Source: Dysgonamonadaceae bacterium
Lineage (GTDB): Bacteria; Bacteroidota; Bacteroidia; Bacteroidales; Azobacteroidaceae
NCBI GenBank assembly: GCA_031287395.1
Contig: JAITTA010000247.1
Coordinates: 1-17,642 of the forward strand
Direction: 5' to 3'
Length of the DNA: 17,642 bases
The notes under the pieces are model-generated. The model was given only the letters and a program-made list of their open reading frames with translations, had not been told where the DNA came from and made no database searches. This document shows, piece by piece, positions 6,497-13,153 of the stretch. Made by a program: the position numbers and the translations under genes. Numbering within the stretch: position 1 is the first letter of the stretch; each line of letters opens with the position of its first letter.

Positions 6497-8167
6497 TTAT
6501 TGCTTCTTTTTTTTCCAGGCATTTGTCTTTCTGACAATCTCTTCGTACATTTTATCTTCAACAATTCTTTTCTGAGGCTTGAAATTTTTATTGAATAAGC
6601 TTTTCTGTGGAAGAAAATCCCGGTATTGTAACCCTGCCAGATCGGATAAGGAAAAGATAAGATTGGCTGTGCTGAAAGGCCGGTTTTCCCGGATCGTGAT
6701 ATTCTGTTTTTGTGCTAAATACTGATCTGAACACCATAGAATAAAAGGAACTTCACATTGATAAACAGAGGCTCCATGGACGAAATGCCCTACAACATCC
6801 CTGCAATCGTACACCTCTTCCCCATGATCGGAAAAAAACAAGACAACGGAAGATTGGTTTTCCTGTTTTTGTATCTTTTTTATAATTGAACTGACTACAA
6901 AATCGGAATAAAGTACGGAATTATCGTATTCATCGATTGTTTTTTTCTTTTTACCATTTAAATACGGTTTGTCGGGAATGGGGTAATTTTCCTGGTTAAA
7001 GAATTTATATTCCGAAGGATACCGGCTTTTATACATGTTGTGGCTCCCCATCAGATGAATAAAGATAATTTTGTTTCCTGTCGTATCTTCTTCCAGTACC
7101 TCATCGACAAAAGGGAATACAATCTCATCATGTTGTTTGGTTATTGATAAGTCATAGACGTGGTCTGATTCTTTTGCAATGATTCCGTAACTGCTTCCCC
7201 ATTTATTAATGAGAGGTTGGGTACTAATCCAGTAAGTTTTGAAACCCGAATCTCTGAATAAATCCACAATGGAGGGCTTTTGAAGGTAATATTCGGGATG
7301 CTCGTGATCTGCAAATGTCAATGCCTGTTTCAAAACTCCTATTGTATGTGTCCCGGGCGATACAACATCTTTATAGATGTACAATTCGTTTTTCATGGAA
7401 TTCAGAATTGGAGTTGTCGGACGGGAATATCCGTAAATCTGCATGTGATTTCTTGAAAGAGATTCCCCGATGATGACAACGAAAGTGTTATTGTCGGAAG
7501 TCAGGTTACAGGAAATATCCATTGAGGTACTTTTGCGGGCTTTGGCTTCCAATTGCATGTCCCGGCTTTCATCCAGATAATGAATTCCACTTTTATAAAA
7601 ATCGATGGAACTCATCACTTTCGATAAATTTTCAAAGGGTATCATTGAAAGAGGAATCAGAAGGGATATAAGCAAAAGAAGTTGATTTTGTTTTCGTTTC
7701 AGGTTTAAAAATGCAGAAGAAGGAGAGGAGGCCAGTGATTTATACAGCAGAAAGGTTGTTACCACAACGTAAGCAACCTGTCCAAGTAATACGGGAATTG
7801 AAACGGCCCCATCGAAATATTCGTTTGTTTCCGAAAGGTTCGATCCGAAAATAACCCAGAACATATCGTCGAACATGTGTGTCCGGGCTACGCACAAATA
7901 TGAAAAAACCGTAAGATTAGGAATAAGTGTAAAAATAAAAAGGAAGATCAAATAACATTTTTCAGCAATCCCTTTCAGGAAAAAGGAGATAGATGAGAAA
8001 GAAAAGAGTACCAGTAAGTTGATTATCCAAGCTAATAAAATATCCGATGAATTCAGGTTATTTGCCAACGCATATCCGGGGATATTAAACATTACGATGA
8101 ATGTAATGAATACAATTGCCCAGAGTCTTTTCCGCAATATTCCTTTTATTGTTTTATAATCGATCAT
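6497..8167 (-). CDS. Membrane phosphoethanolamine transferase (EptA/CptA-like, sulfatase superfamily)
   Basis: The product probably moves phosphoethanolamine from phosphatidylethanolamine to lipid A, LPS core or another surface glycan, acting on the periplasmic face of the inner membrane. From the ATG at 8167 it has 556 residues. The N-terminal third holds about five hydrophobic helices (roughly 16-32, 45-64, 70-94, 122-144, 160-178). A soluble alkaline-phosphatase-fold domain follows. GESLSRNHM (234-242) places Ser236 where EptA has its nucleophilic Thr, SRPTTP (248-253) matches the next EptA block, HLMGSH is at 371-376, DHGEE (447-451) provides metal ligands, and His461/His464 follow. A TTG 15 bp upstream (8182) is in frame, but the ATG is preferred. 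It overlaps the panC 3' end by 14 bp, so it is translationally coupled to panC. The Ser in place of Thr is seen in relatives; acceptor is unknown. Confidence 0.88.
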   Translation of the reverse strand: MIDYKTIKGILRKRLWAIVFITFIVMFNIPGYALANNLNSSDILLAWIINLLVLFSFSSISFFLKGIAEKCYLIFLFIFTLIPNLTVFSYLCVARTHMFDDMFWVIFGSNLSETNEYFDGAVSIPVLLGQVAYVVVTTFLLYKSLASSPSSAFLNLKRKQNQLLLLISLLIPLSMIPFENLSKVMSSIDFYKSGIHYLDESRDMQLEAKARKSTSMDISCNLTSDNNTFVVIIGESLSRNHMQIYGYSRPTTPILNSMKNELYIYKDVVSPGTHTIGVLKQALTFADHEHPEYYLQKPSIVDLFRDSGFKTYWISTQPLINKWGSSYGIIAKESDHVYDLSITKQHDEIVFPFVDEVLEEDTTGNKIIFIHLMGSHNMYKSRYPSEYKFFNQENYPIPDKPYLNGKKKKTIDEYDNSVLYSDFVVSSIIKKIQKQENQSSVVLFFSDHGEEVYDCRDVVGHFVHGASVYQCEVPFILWCSDQYLAQKQNITIRENRPFSTANLIFSLSDLAGLQYRDFLPQKSLFNKNFKPQKRIVEDKMYEEIVRKTNAWKKKKQ

Positions 8168-9002
8168 ATTGTACGTTATCAATCAATCTCACTTCTCCAC
8201 AGAAAACAGCGATACATCCCACTCTGAAACTCGAATCTTCCCACGAAGATATTGATTGCAAGGTGTTCCCGTCCACAATATCAAAGTATTCCACTTCCAG
8301 GCCGGGAGATTCATTTATTGTTTCAATGACCCATTCCTTTAGTTCTTCAACAGTCGTTTGGCCTTTCAGTTTCCGGCTTTCGAATAATGTCCCGGAAATC
8401 AAGGCGGCTTCCTGCCTTTCCTTGTTATTTAACCGCATGTTCCGGCTACTCATTGCCAATCCATCGGTTTCACGAACAATAGGGCATGGAATAATTTCGA
8501 TCCGGTAATTCATTCTCCGGGTCATTTCACGAATGATAGTCAGTTGCTGAAAGTCTTTTTCACCGAAATAAGCTTTATCAGGCATGATGGCGTCAAACAG
8601 CTTGCTGACGATTTGTGCAACTCCATTGAAATGTCCCGGGCGAAAAGCGCCTTCCATTACTTTTTCCAGTGGTCCGAAATTAAATTGTCTTGTATCCGGT
8701 TCGGGATACATTTCTTCGACCGAAGGTATAAAAACGTAAGTACATCCGGCTCGTTTTAACAAATCGCAATCGGCATCCGGTGTATGCGGATATTTTAACA
8801 AATCGTTTTTGTCGTTAAATTGTGTGGGATTTACGAAAATACTCACTACACAAATATTATTTTCAGCCGCACAACGTTTGACAAGTTCCAAGTGTCCTTG
8901 GTGCAGGGCGCCCATGGTAGGAACGAATCCAATCGTTTTATTTTCTTTTCTGCAGGTCCTCAGATTTTCTTGAATTTCCTTGATTGTTGATATAGTTTTC
9001 AT
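8154..9002 (-). CDS. panC: Pantothenate synthetase PanC
   Basis: PanC condenses pantoate and beta-alanine with ATP, through a pantoyl-adenylate, to give pantothenate in the cytosol. The chosen ATG at 9002 gives 282 residues beginning MKTISTIKEI, the normal PanC start. A longer frame from a TTG at 9026 adds eight residues without family support and would begin inside the promoter box. Motifs are PTMGALHQGH (28-37, the nucleotidyltransferase HxGH signature), VNPTQF (58-63), FRPGHFNGV (120-128), GEKDFQQ (147-153) and MSSRN (184-188, the KMSKS-like loop). All are intact. Its 3' end overlaps the phosphoethanolamine-transferase gene by 14 bp. It is divergent from the GT5-domain gene across a 151-bp intergenic region with a promoter on each strand. 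Confidence 0.97.
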   Translation of the reverse strand: MKTISTIKEIQENLRTCRKENKTIGFVPTMGALHQGHLELVKRCAAENNICVVSIFVNPTQFNDKNDLLKYPHTPDADCDLLKRAGCTYVFIPSVEEMYPEPDTRQFNFGPLEKVMEGAFRPGHFNGVAQIVSKLFDAIMPDKAYFGEKDFQQLTIIREMTRRMNYRIEIIPCPIVRETDGLAMSSRNMRLNNKERQEAALISGTLFESRKLKGQTTVEELKEWVIETINESPGLEVEYFDIVDGNTLQSISSWEDSSFRVGCIAVFCGEVRLIDNVQYDRL

Positions 9003-9023
9003 ATTTTTCAATAAAAAACGGTA

Positions 9024-9031
9024 CAAAATTA
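9024..9031 (-). promoter_or_regulatory. -7 box of the panC promoter
   Basis: The minus strand reads TAATTTTG (TAnnTTTG), 21 bp before the panC ATG, so the leader would be short. A matching TTTG upstream box is not clear (ATTG at 9055-9058 is 23 bp away). Confidence 0.55.
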
Positions 9032-9081
9032 CGTATTTTAATACGAATCTTAAGCAATATTGAGACTAATTAGCGATTTAT

Positions 9082-9115
9082 TTTGATTTTTATGGGATTT
9101 TTTTTATTATCTTTG
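9082..9115 (+). promoter_or_regulatory. Promoter of the GT5-domain / DUF4270 genes
   Basis: TTTG (9082-9085) and TATCTTTG (9108-9115) are separated by 22 bp, slightly over the usual 19-21, and match the Bacteroidota sigma-A pattern. The predicted start near 9122 leaves a leader of about 30 nt. No other such box was found before the DUF4270 gene, so the two genes probably share this promoter. Confidence 0.75.
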
Positions 9116-9153
9116 CACCGTGAATTCAAAAGTATAGGTTTAATTAAATCAGA

Positions 9154-9969
9154 ATGGACGCTAAAAGGGTACTATTTATTACAACAGAAATAACCCCGTA
9201 TCTTCCGGAAACAGAAATCTCCACAATTGGTCGCTATCTGCCTCAAGGTATTCAGGACAAAGGGAAAGAGATCAGAACCTTTGTTCCCAAGTTTGGTAAT
9301 ATTAATGAACGAAGAAACCAGTTGCATGAAGTAATTCGTTTATCGGGTATGAACCTGATAATTAATGATACGGATCATCCTTTGATTATTAAAGTCGCTT
9401 CCATCCAGTCTGCCCGCATGCAGATTTATTTCATTGATAATGAAGACTTTTTTCAAAGAAGAAATATGCTTGTGGATGATGATGGCACCGAATTTGAGGA
9501 TAATGATGAACGTAGTATCTTTTATGTGCGTGGAGTCATGGAAACCGTCAAAAAATTGAGATGGGTTCCGGATTTGATTCATTGTCACGGTTGGATGACC
9601 GCTTTGGCCCCGTTATATATTAAAAAACATTATAAGGGAGATCCCTGTTTCAAGAATTCGAAAGTCGTCTATTCTATTTACAATGATGATTTCAGGATTC
9701 CTTTCCGGGAGTCTTTTTTTAAAAAGTTGAAGATAGAAGGTGTCACAAATAACGATATTAAGGGAATTAAGGAAAATCCTGATTTTGAGACTGTTTCAAA
9801 ATTAGCTATTGATTTCTCGGATGGGGTTATCCAGGGAAGTGAATCGATCAATTCGAATTTAATAAGTTATATTGAAGGGAAAGATCATTTGCCTTTTCTT
9901 TCCTATCAATCCCCAGAAATATATGTTGATAAATACAATGATTTTTACGATTCAATTTTAACGAAATAA
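9154..9969 (+). CDS. Stand-alone GT5 N-terminal domain protein (glycogen/starch synthase-like), probably non-catalytic
   Basis: The 271-residue product resembles only the N-terminal Rossmann domain of glycogen synthases (GT5). It starts RVLFITTEITPY (5-16), has PDLIHCHGW (139-147) where GlgA has its P-D-x-x-H-x-H-D-W motif, VVYSIYNDDF (171-180) and FSDGVIQGSESI (221-232). The C-terminal Rossmann domain that binds ADP-glucose in true synthases (total about 470-500 residues) is absent, and the frame ends at a normal TAA, not at a visible frameshift remnant. The KTGGL loop needed for ADP-glucose is replaced: residues 18-21 read P-E-T-E. Synthase activity is therefore unlikely; it may be a carbohydrate-binding or regulatory protein. 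It is divergent from panC and followed 98 bp later by a DUF4270 lipoprotein. Similar short glycogen/starch synthase annotations beside panC and DUF4270 are, from memory, common in Bacteroidota. Confidence 0.85.
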   Translation: MDAKRVLFITTEITPYLPETEISTIGRYLPQGIQDKGKEIRTFVPKFGNINERRNQLHEVIRLSGMNLIINDTDHPLIIKVASIQSARMQIYFIDNEDFFQRRNMLVDDDGTEFEDNDERSIFYVRGVMETVKKLRWVPDLIHCHGWMTALAPLYIKKHYKGDPCFKNSKVVYSIYNDDFRIPFRESFFKKLKIEGVTNNDIKGIKENPDFETVSKLAIDFSDGVIQGSESINSNLISYIEGKDHLPFLSYQSPEIYVDKYNDFYDSILTK

Positions 9970-9981
9970 TTGAAGTTCATA

Positions 9982-10047
9982 ATGAAACAAGCATGTACCT
10001 TATACGTCAAAGAATATGAACATGCAAGTTCCATACGACCGGTTTAA
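9982..10047 (+). other. Possible 21-codon leader ORF with an imperfect inverted repeat
   Basis: Between the GT5-domain and DUF4270 genes an ATG at 9982 opens 21 codons (MKQACTLYVKEYEHASSIRP, then V) ending with TAA at 10045-10047. GCATGT (9991-9996) and ACATGC (10020-10025) form an inverted repeat inside it, without a U-run. No clear ribosome-binding signal was seen. It may be chance. Confidence 0.2.
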
Positions 10048-10067
10048 TAGAAAATAAATATGTATGT

Positions 10068-11444
10068 ATGAAATATAAGGTCATTTTACTGAGTTTCCTT
10101 TCAGGAATTCTGTTTTGGGCGTGTGAAGACAGCATAAACAGTGTTGGAACGGGAATATTACCCGATGAGGATAAAATAGGAGTCTATACCGACACTATTT
10201 ATCTGGAAGCCTCTACGGTCAAGTTGGATTCGATATATGCAAAAACTATTTATGGAATGGTGGGAGAATTTTATGACCCGACTTACGGCAGTTTGAAATC
10301 AAGCTATCTTTGCCAGTTTTATGCCCCATCAAAACACGTTTTCCCGGATTCGGTTATCAATAATGCGATCGATTCTGTTGTTTTAAGAATCGCTTATTAT
10401 AGTTACCTGGGTGATTCTCTCGCTCCGATGGAAGTTTCGGTTTATCCTGTCACTAAGGCTTTGGATAAGCATTATTATACCAATATGTCTCCGTCGGATT
10501 ATTGTGATATGAGTCGGGTTTGGGGGCGCCAGGGATATACTGCAAGGGATCTGAATGTTTCCGATTCAGCTAACATTGCTAACTATTATCTTAAGAAACT
10601 TTATGTCCGTTTGCCTGATTCTATTGGCCGTAAACTGTATAATGAATGGAGAAAACCGGCGCCTAATGCTTTCGGTTCATTGAGTGATTTTGTGAAGTTT
10701 TTTCCCGGAGTGTATGTGGCACCTACTTACGGGATCGGTAATATCCTTTATGTGGAAGGAACTTATATTGATGTTTATTTTAATTATCTTGCTACGGCAG
10801 AAGATTCCCAGGGAAATGACAGTACCTATGTTGCATCGGGAGCTTCAACTTTCAATGTAACTAAAGAGATTATCCAATTGAACAGTTATCAGAGTTCAAA
10901 TGATGAAAAATTATTGCGACCGAGTGAGGATAAGGCTTATGTAAAAACTCCCGCAGGAATTTTTACTAAAATAACCATCCCTATTCCTGATATTGTTGAG
11001 AAGATGGGTAAGAAAAAGTTCACCAATGCGAAACTATCTTTATCTGTTTTTGGAAAGGACGAATGGGAGTATGCAATTGGTTATCCTCAAAAAGTATTAT
11101 TGATAAATTCGGATTCGATAGTTACCTTTTTTGAAAAGAGGCAGGTTGCCGATAATAGAACTTCTTATACGACTATTTTCAGTGGAACTTCGGGTACGGT
11201 ATCGAGTCCGGCATATACCTATAATTTTGGAAATATTTCCGCTGTGATTCAAAATGCGATTTCGGAAAAACCTGATAAAAATTTGGAATTGTTGATTATT
11301 CCTGTTTCAACACAAACATCAGGATCAACAGATTACAGTACTTCTCATTATCTGTATCCTTCAGGAATCACTTTTAAGAAAGGCAGGGAGCACCTTAAAT
11401 TGTCGATTGTCGCTACGGATATGGATGTGGAGCAATTGAAGTAA
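10068..11444 (+). CDS. DUF4270 family lipoprotein
   Basis: The 458-residue product has a lipoprotein signal peptide: basic start (MKYK), hydrophobic run, and lipobox L-F-W-A-C with Cys19 followed by E-D. Acidic residues right after the Cys are typical of Bacteroidota lipoproteins exported to the cell surface, though the match is short. The body fits DUF4270: the opening S-V-G-T-G-I-L-P segment after the Cys, then D-T-I-Y-L-E-A-S-T-V-K-L-D-S, G-E-F-Y-D-P-T-Y-G, and a mostly beta-strand sequence. The function of this family is unknown; no catalytic motif is apparent. It follows the GT5-domain gene by 98 bp with no separate promoter seen, so the two are probably co-expressed, and it converges on the GDPD gene 18 bp away with a shared terminator. 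Confidence 0.88.
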   Translation: MKYKVILLSFLSGILFWACEDSINSVGTGILPDEDKIGVYTDTIYLEASTVKLDSIYAKTIYGMVGEFYDPTYGSLKSSYLCQFYAPSKHVFPDSVINNAIDSVVLRIAYYSYLGDSLAPMEVSVYPVTKALDKHYYTNMSPSDYCDMSRVWGRQGYTARDLNVSDSANIANYYLKKLYVRLPDSIGRKLYNEWRKPAPNAFGSLSDFVKFFPGVYVAPTYGIGNILYVEGTYIDVYFNYLATAEDSQGNDSTYVASGASTFNVTKEIIQLNSYQSSNDEKLLRPSEDKAYVKTPAGIFTKITIPIPDIVEKMGKKKFTNAKLSLSVFGKDEWEYAIGYPQKVLLINSDSIVTFFEKRQVADNRTSYTTIFSGTSGTVSSPAYTYNFGNISAVIQNAISEKPDKNLELLIIPVSTQTSGSTDYSTSHYLYPSGITFKKGREHLKLSIVATDMDVEQLK

Positions 11445-11457
11445 TAGGAGATAAAGA

Positions 11458-11484
11458 GGGGCTTATCGAAGTCCCTTTTCTTTT
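11458..11484 (+). terminator. Terminator of the GT5/DUF4270 transcript, overlapping the GDPD 3' end
   Basis: GGGGCTT (11458-11464) pairs with AAGTCCC (11469-11475), including one G-T pair, around a 4-nt ATCG loop, followed by TTTTCTTTT (11476-11484). It terminates the plus-strand gene 14 bp after its stop and overlaps the last codons of the convergent GDPD gene. On the minus strand the following run (TCTTTAT) is weaker, so bidirectional use is uncertain. Confidence 0.72.
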
Positions 11485-12389
11485 AATACTTTGATTAATA
11501 GATCCGGTCGGTCGGTAATAATTCCATCGATGCCCAAATCAATTAAATCTTTCATTTCCTGTTCGTTATTGATGGTCCAGTAATGGACAGCCATGTTTTT
11601 CCGGTGTGCAGTTGTAATCAAAGACTTCTTGTCTAACTTGAAACCATCCCGTTTAACCGGTATTTGCAAAGCCGATGATTTTCCGGTAAAGAAGTTACCA
11701 AGAAAAAGCATGTCTAGGATTACAAATTGTTTGGTTTGTTTTTTTCCTGACGATACATGGATTTTTCCTTCGGTAATTTGGCGGAAATAATCCAGAACAT
11801 CGTCCTCAAAGCAGGCTACCAACGTCCGGTGTTCCATGCTATACTTTTGTAGCAATCTGTACAATTGCCGGGCCGCACGTTGTCCTAATTCAGGAGAATA
11901 ATCTTTTACTTCAATACAAAATTGATATTTTTCTCCGTATTTTGCCAGCACCTCTTCCAGCTTGGCCGGAGGAATTATCGTATCACGATAAGGATAATTT
12001 CCGTTAGTATCTTTAAAATTATATCCGAAATTGAACTGTTTCAATTCATCGTAGGTGTAGTCCGCCACTTTTCCCTCTCCATTACTTAATCGTTTGATTG
12101 TCGGATCGTGATGGGTAATCAGGACACTGTCTTTGGTCAGGACAACATCCATCTCCATGACGTCGGGACGGAATTGATCCACCCCGTCGAAAGCCATCAT
12201 GGTATTTTCCGGAAATAATTGTTTGCTGCCGCCGTGAGCAATGATTAGGGGCGCTTTTCCCTTTTCAATGATATAATACTTGTCGGATGACGACTTGATA
12301 AAACCAAAAACAAAATTTCCCAGGAAGTAAGCTCCTACAAGTACTGATATCACAATAATTGTTTTTTTCACACGCTTACTACAGTTCAT
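11463..12389 (-). CDS. Membrane-anchored glycerophosphodiester phosphodiesterase (GDPD)
   Basis: GDPD enzymes hydrolyse glycerophosphodiesters to sn-glycerol 3-phosphate and an alcohol. The 308-residue product begins with a basic stretch and one hydrophobic helix (about 10-31: TIIVISVLVGAYFLGNFVFG) without a lipobox, so it should be inner-membrane anchored with the TIM-barrel in the periplasm. Catalytic features are HGG (52-54), PENT (60-63), EMD (79-81), HHD (93-95) and a later C-I-E-V-K strand. The end shows HYWTINN and GIDGIITDRPDLL, standard for the family. The usual H-R-G reads H-G-G, so the phosphate-contacting Arg is missing. The start overlaps the upstream lipoprotein stop by 4 bp (ATGA, 12386-12389), placing it last in the SusC-SusD operon. 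Confidence 0.93.
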   Translation of the reverse strand: MNCSKRVKKTIIVISVLVGAYFLGNFVFGFIKSSSDKYYIIEKGKAPLIIAHGGSKQLFPENTMMAFDGVDQFRPDVMEMDVVLTKDSVLITHHDPTIKRLSNGEGKVADYTYDELKQFNFGYNFKDTNGNYPYRDTIIPPAKLEEVLAKYGEKYQFCIEVKDYSPELGQRAARQLYRLLQKYSMEHRTLVACFEDDVLDYFRQITEGKIHVSSGKKQTKQFVILDMLFLGNFFTGKSSALQIPVKRDGFKLDKKSLITTAHRKNMAVHYWTINNEQEMKDLIDLGIDGIITDRPDLLIKVLKEKGLR

Positions 12390-13135
12390 TTTTTCTGACC
12401 GTTGTATTCTACTTTTTCGGTAATCGAATCAATCTTAATATGCAAGTAGATTTTCCCGTTTGAATCAATTGTTCCATTGATAGTCGTATTTTTCGGGCCA
12501 TACCCGAAATCGTCGGTTATGGCATTTCCCGAAATAGTGTAGAGATCATCATCATCACGGGTTATCGATATGGCATCTCCGTGTACATGCAGGGTCATTA
12601 ATCCTCCCATAATTGTTGCTCTTGTATCGATACTTATCGTTGAACCTGAGGTAAATTTGATCTCCAACGGAATATTGGCTCCTACTGCGGTACCATTCAT
12701 TGTAACGATTCCGGCGTAGTCTCCTTCTACTTTTGTCACATCGATTGGAGGTCCTGAGACCGTGACTTTTACAGTATCTGTAAGTCCTTCGCGGGGTGAT
12801 TTCAGGATGATATCGGTGGTTCCTTTTGCTAAACCGGTGACGACACCGGAAGTACTGACAATTGCAATACCGGTATTTGAACTTTCCCAGGAATAACGTT
12901 GTATGGTCGCGTTCGGCGGACTAATTGTTGCAATCAGAGATTCTTTTTGGCCTTTTTCGAGTATTAATGATTCCGAACTTGCTTCTATTGAAGTTACAGG
13001 GATATAAGTTTCGTCGTCGTTATTACAGCCGGTGTAACAAAAAATGAATATTAATACCATCAAATAATTGACCATTGATAATTGACCATTTAAATTTGAT
13101 TTTGCTTTTTCTGATATATTATTATAATGGTTCAT
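12386..13135 (-). CDS. Ig-like (BIG2) domain lipoprotein of the SusCD operon
   Basis: From the ATG at 13135 the product has 249 residues. A hydrophobic stretch (about 22-36) leads to a lipobox C-Y-T-G-C with Cys37, followed by N-N-D-D-E, acidic residues that favour surface export in Bacteroidota. A BIG2-type Ig-like domain spans about 47-127 (V-T-S-I start, A-T-I-S-P-P-N-A-T, W-E-S-S-N-T, G-V-V-T-G-L-A-K-G-T). The rest (132-249), opening VEGDYAGIVT, is beta-rich and may be a calycin-like barrel; this is a weak guess. No catalytic motif is seen. The start is uncertain: Met21 (13075) gives a shorter signal but lacks positive charge. It lies 18 bp after susD and overlaps GDPD by 4 bp. A surface ligand-binding role, as in SusE/F-like proteins, is inferred from position. 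Confidence 0.8.
   Translation of the reverse strand: MNHYNNISEKAKSNLNGQLSMVNYLMVLIFIFCYTGCNNDDETYIPVTSIEASSESLILEKGQKESLIATISPPNATIQRYSWESSNTGIAIVSTSGVVTGLAKGTTDIILKSPREGLTDTVKVTVSGPPIDVTKVEGDYAGIVTMNGTAVGANIPLEIKFTSGSTISIDTRATIMGGLMTLHVHGDAISITRDDDDLYTISGNAITDDFGYGPKNTTINGTIDSNGKIYLHIKIDSITEKVEYNGQKK
13065..13090. repeat. 12-bp direct repeat in the 5' end of the BIG2 lipoprotein gene
   Basis: TAATTGACCATT occurs at 13065-13076 and 13079-13090 (14-bp period). On the minus strand each copy contains ATGGTCAATTA; the downstream copy supplies the in-frame Met21 codon and the other is read in a different frame (N-G-Q-L). It lies across the region where the start codon is ambiguous. Confidence 0.7.
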
Positions 13136-13153
13136 ATTTTTATTTTTTAATAA

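Noticed and set aside
8168..8182. TTG start extending the phosphoethanolamine transferase by five residues
   Set aside because: The ATG at 8167 gives a normal N-terminus and a smaller overlap with panC; the TTG extension has no support.
9003..9026. TTG start extending PanC by eight residues
   Set aside because: PanC proteins normally begin at the MKTI-type methionine, and the extension would begin within the predicted -7 promoter box.
9154..9969. Calling the GT5-domain gene a frameshifted glgA pseudogene
   Set aside because: The downstream sequence after its TAA contains no remnant of the GT5 C-terminal domain in any frame that I could recognise; the DUF4270 gene follows directly.
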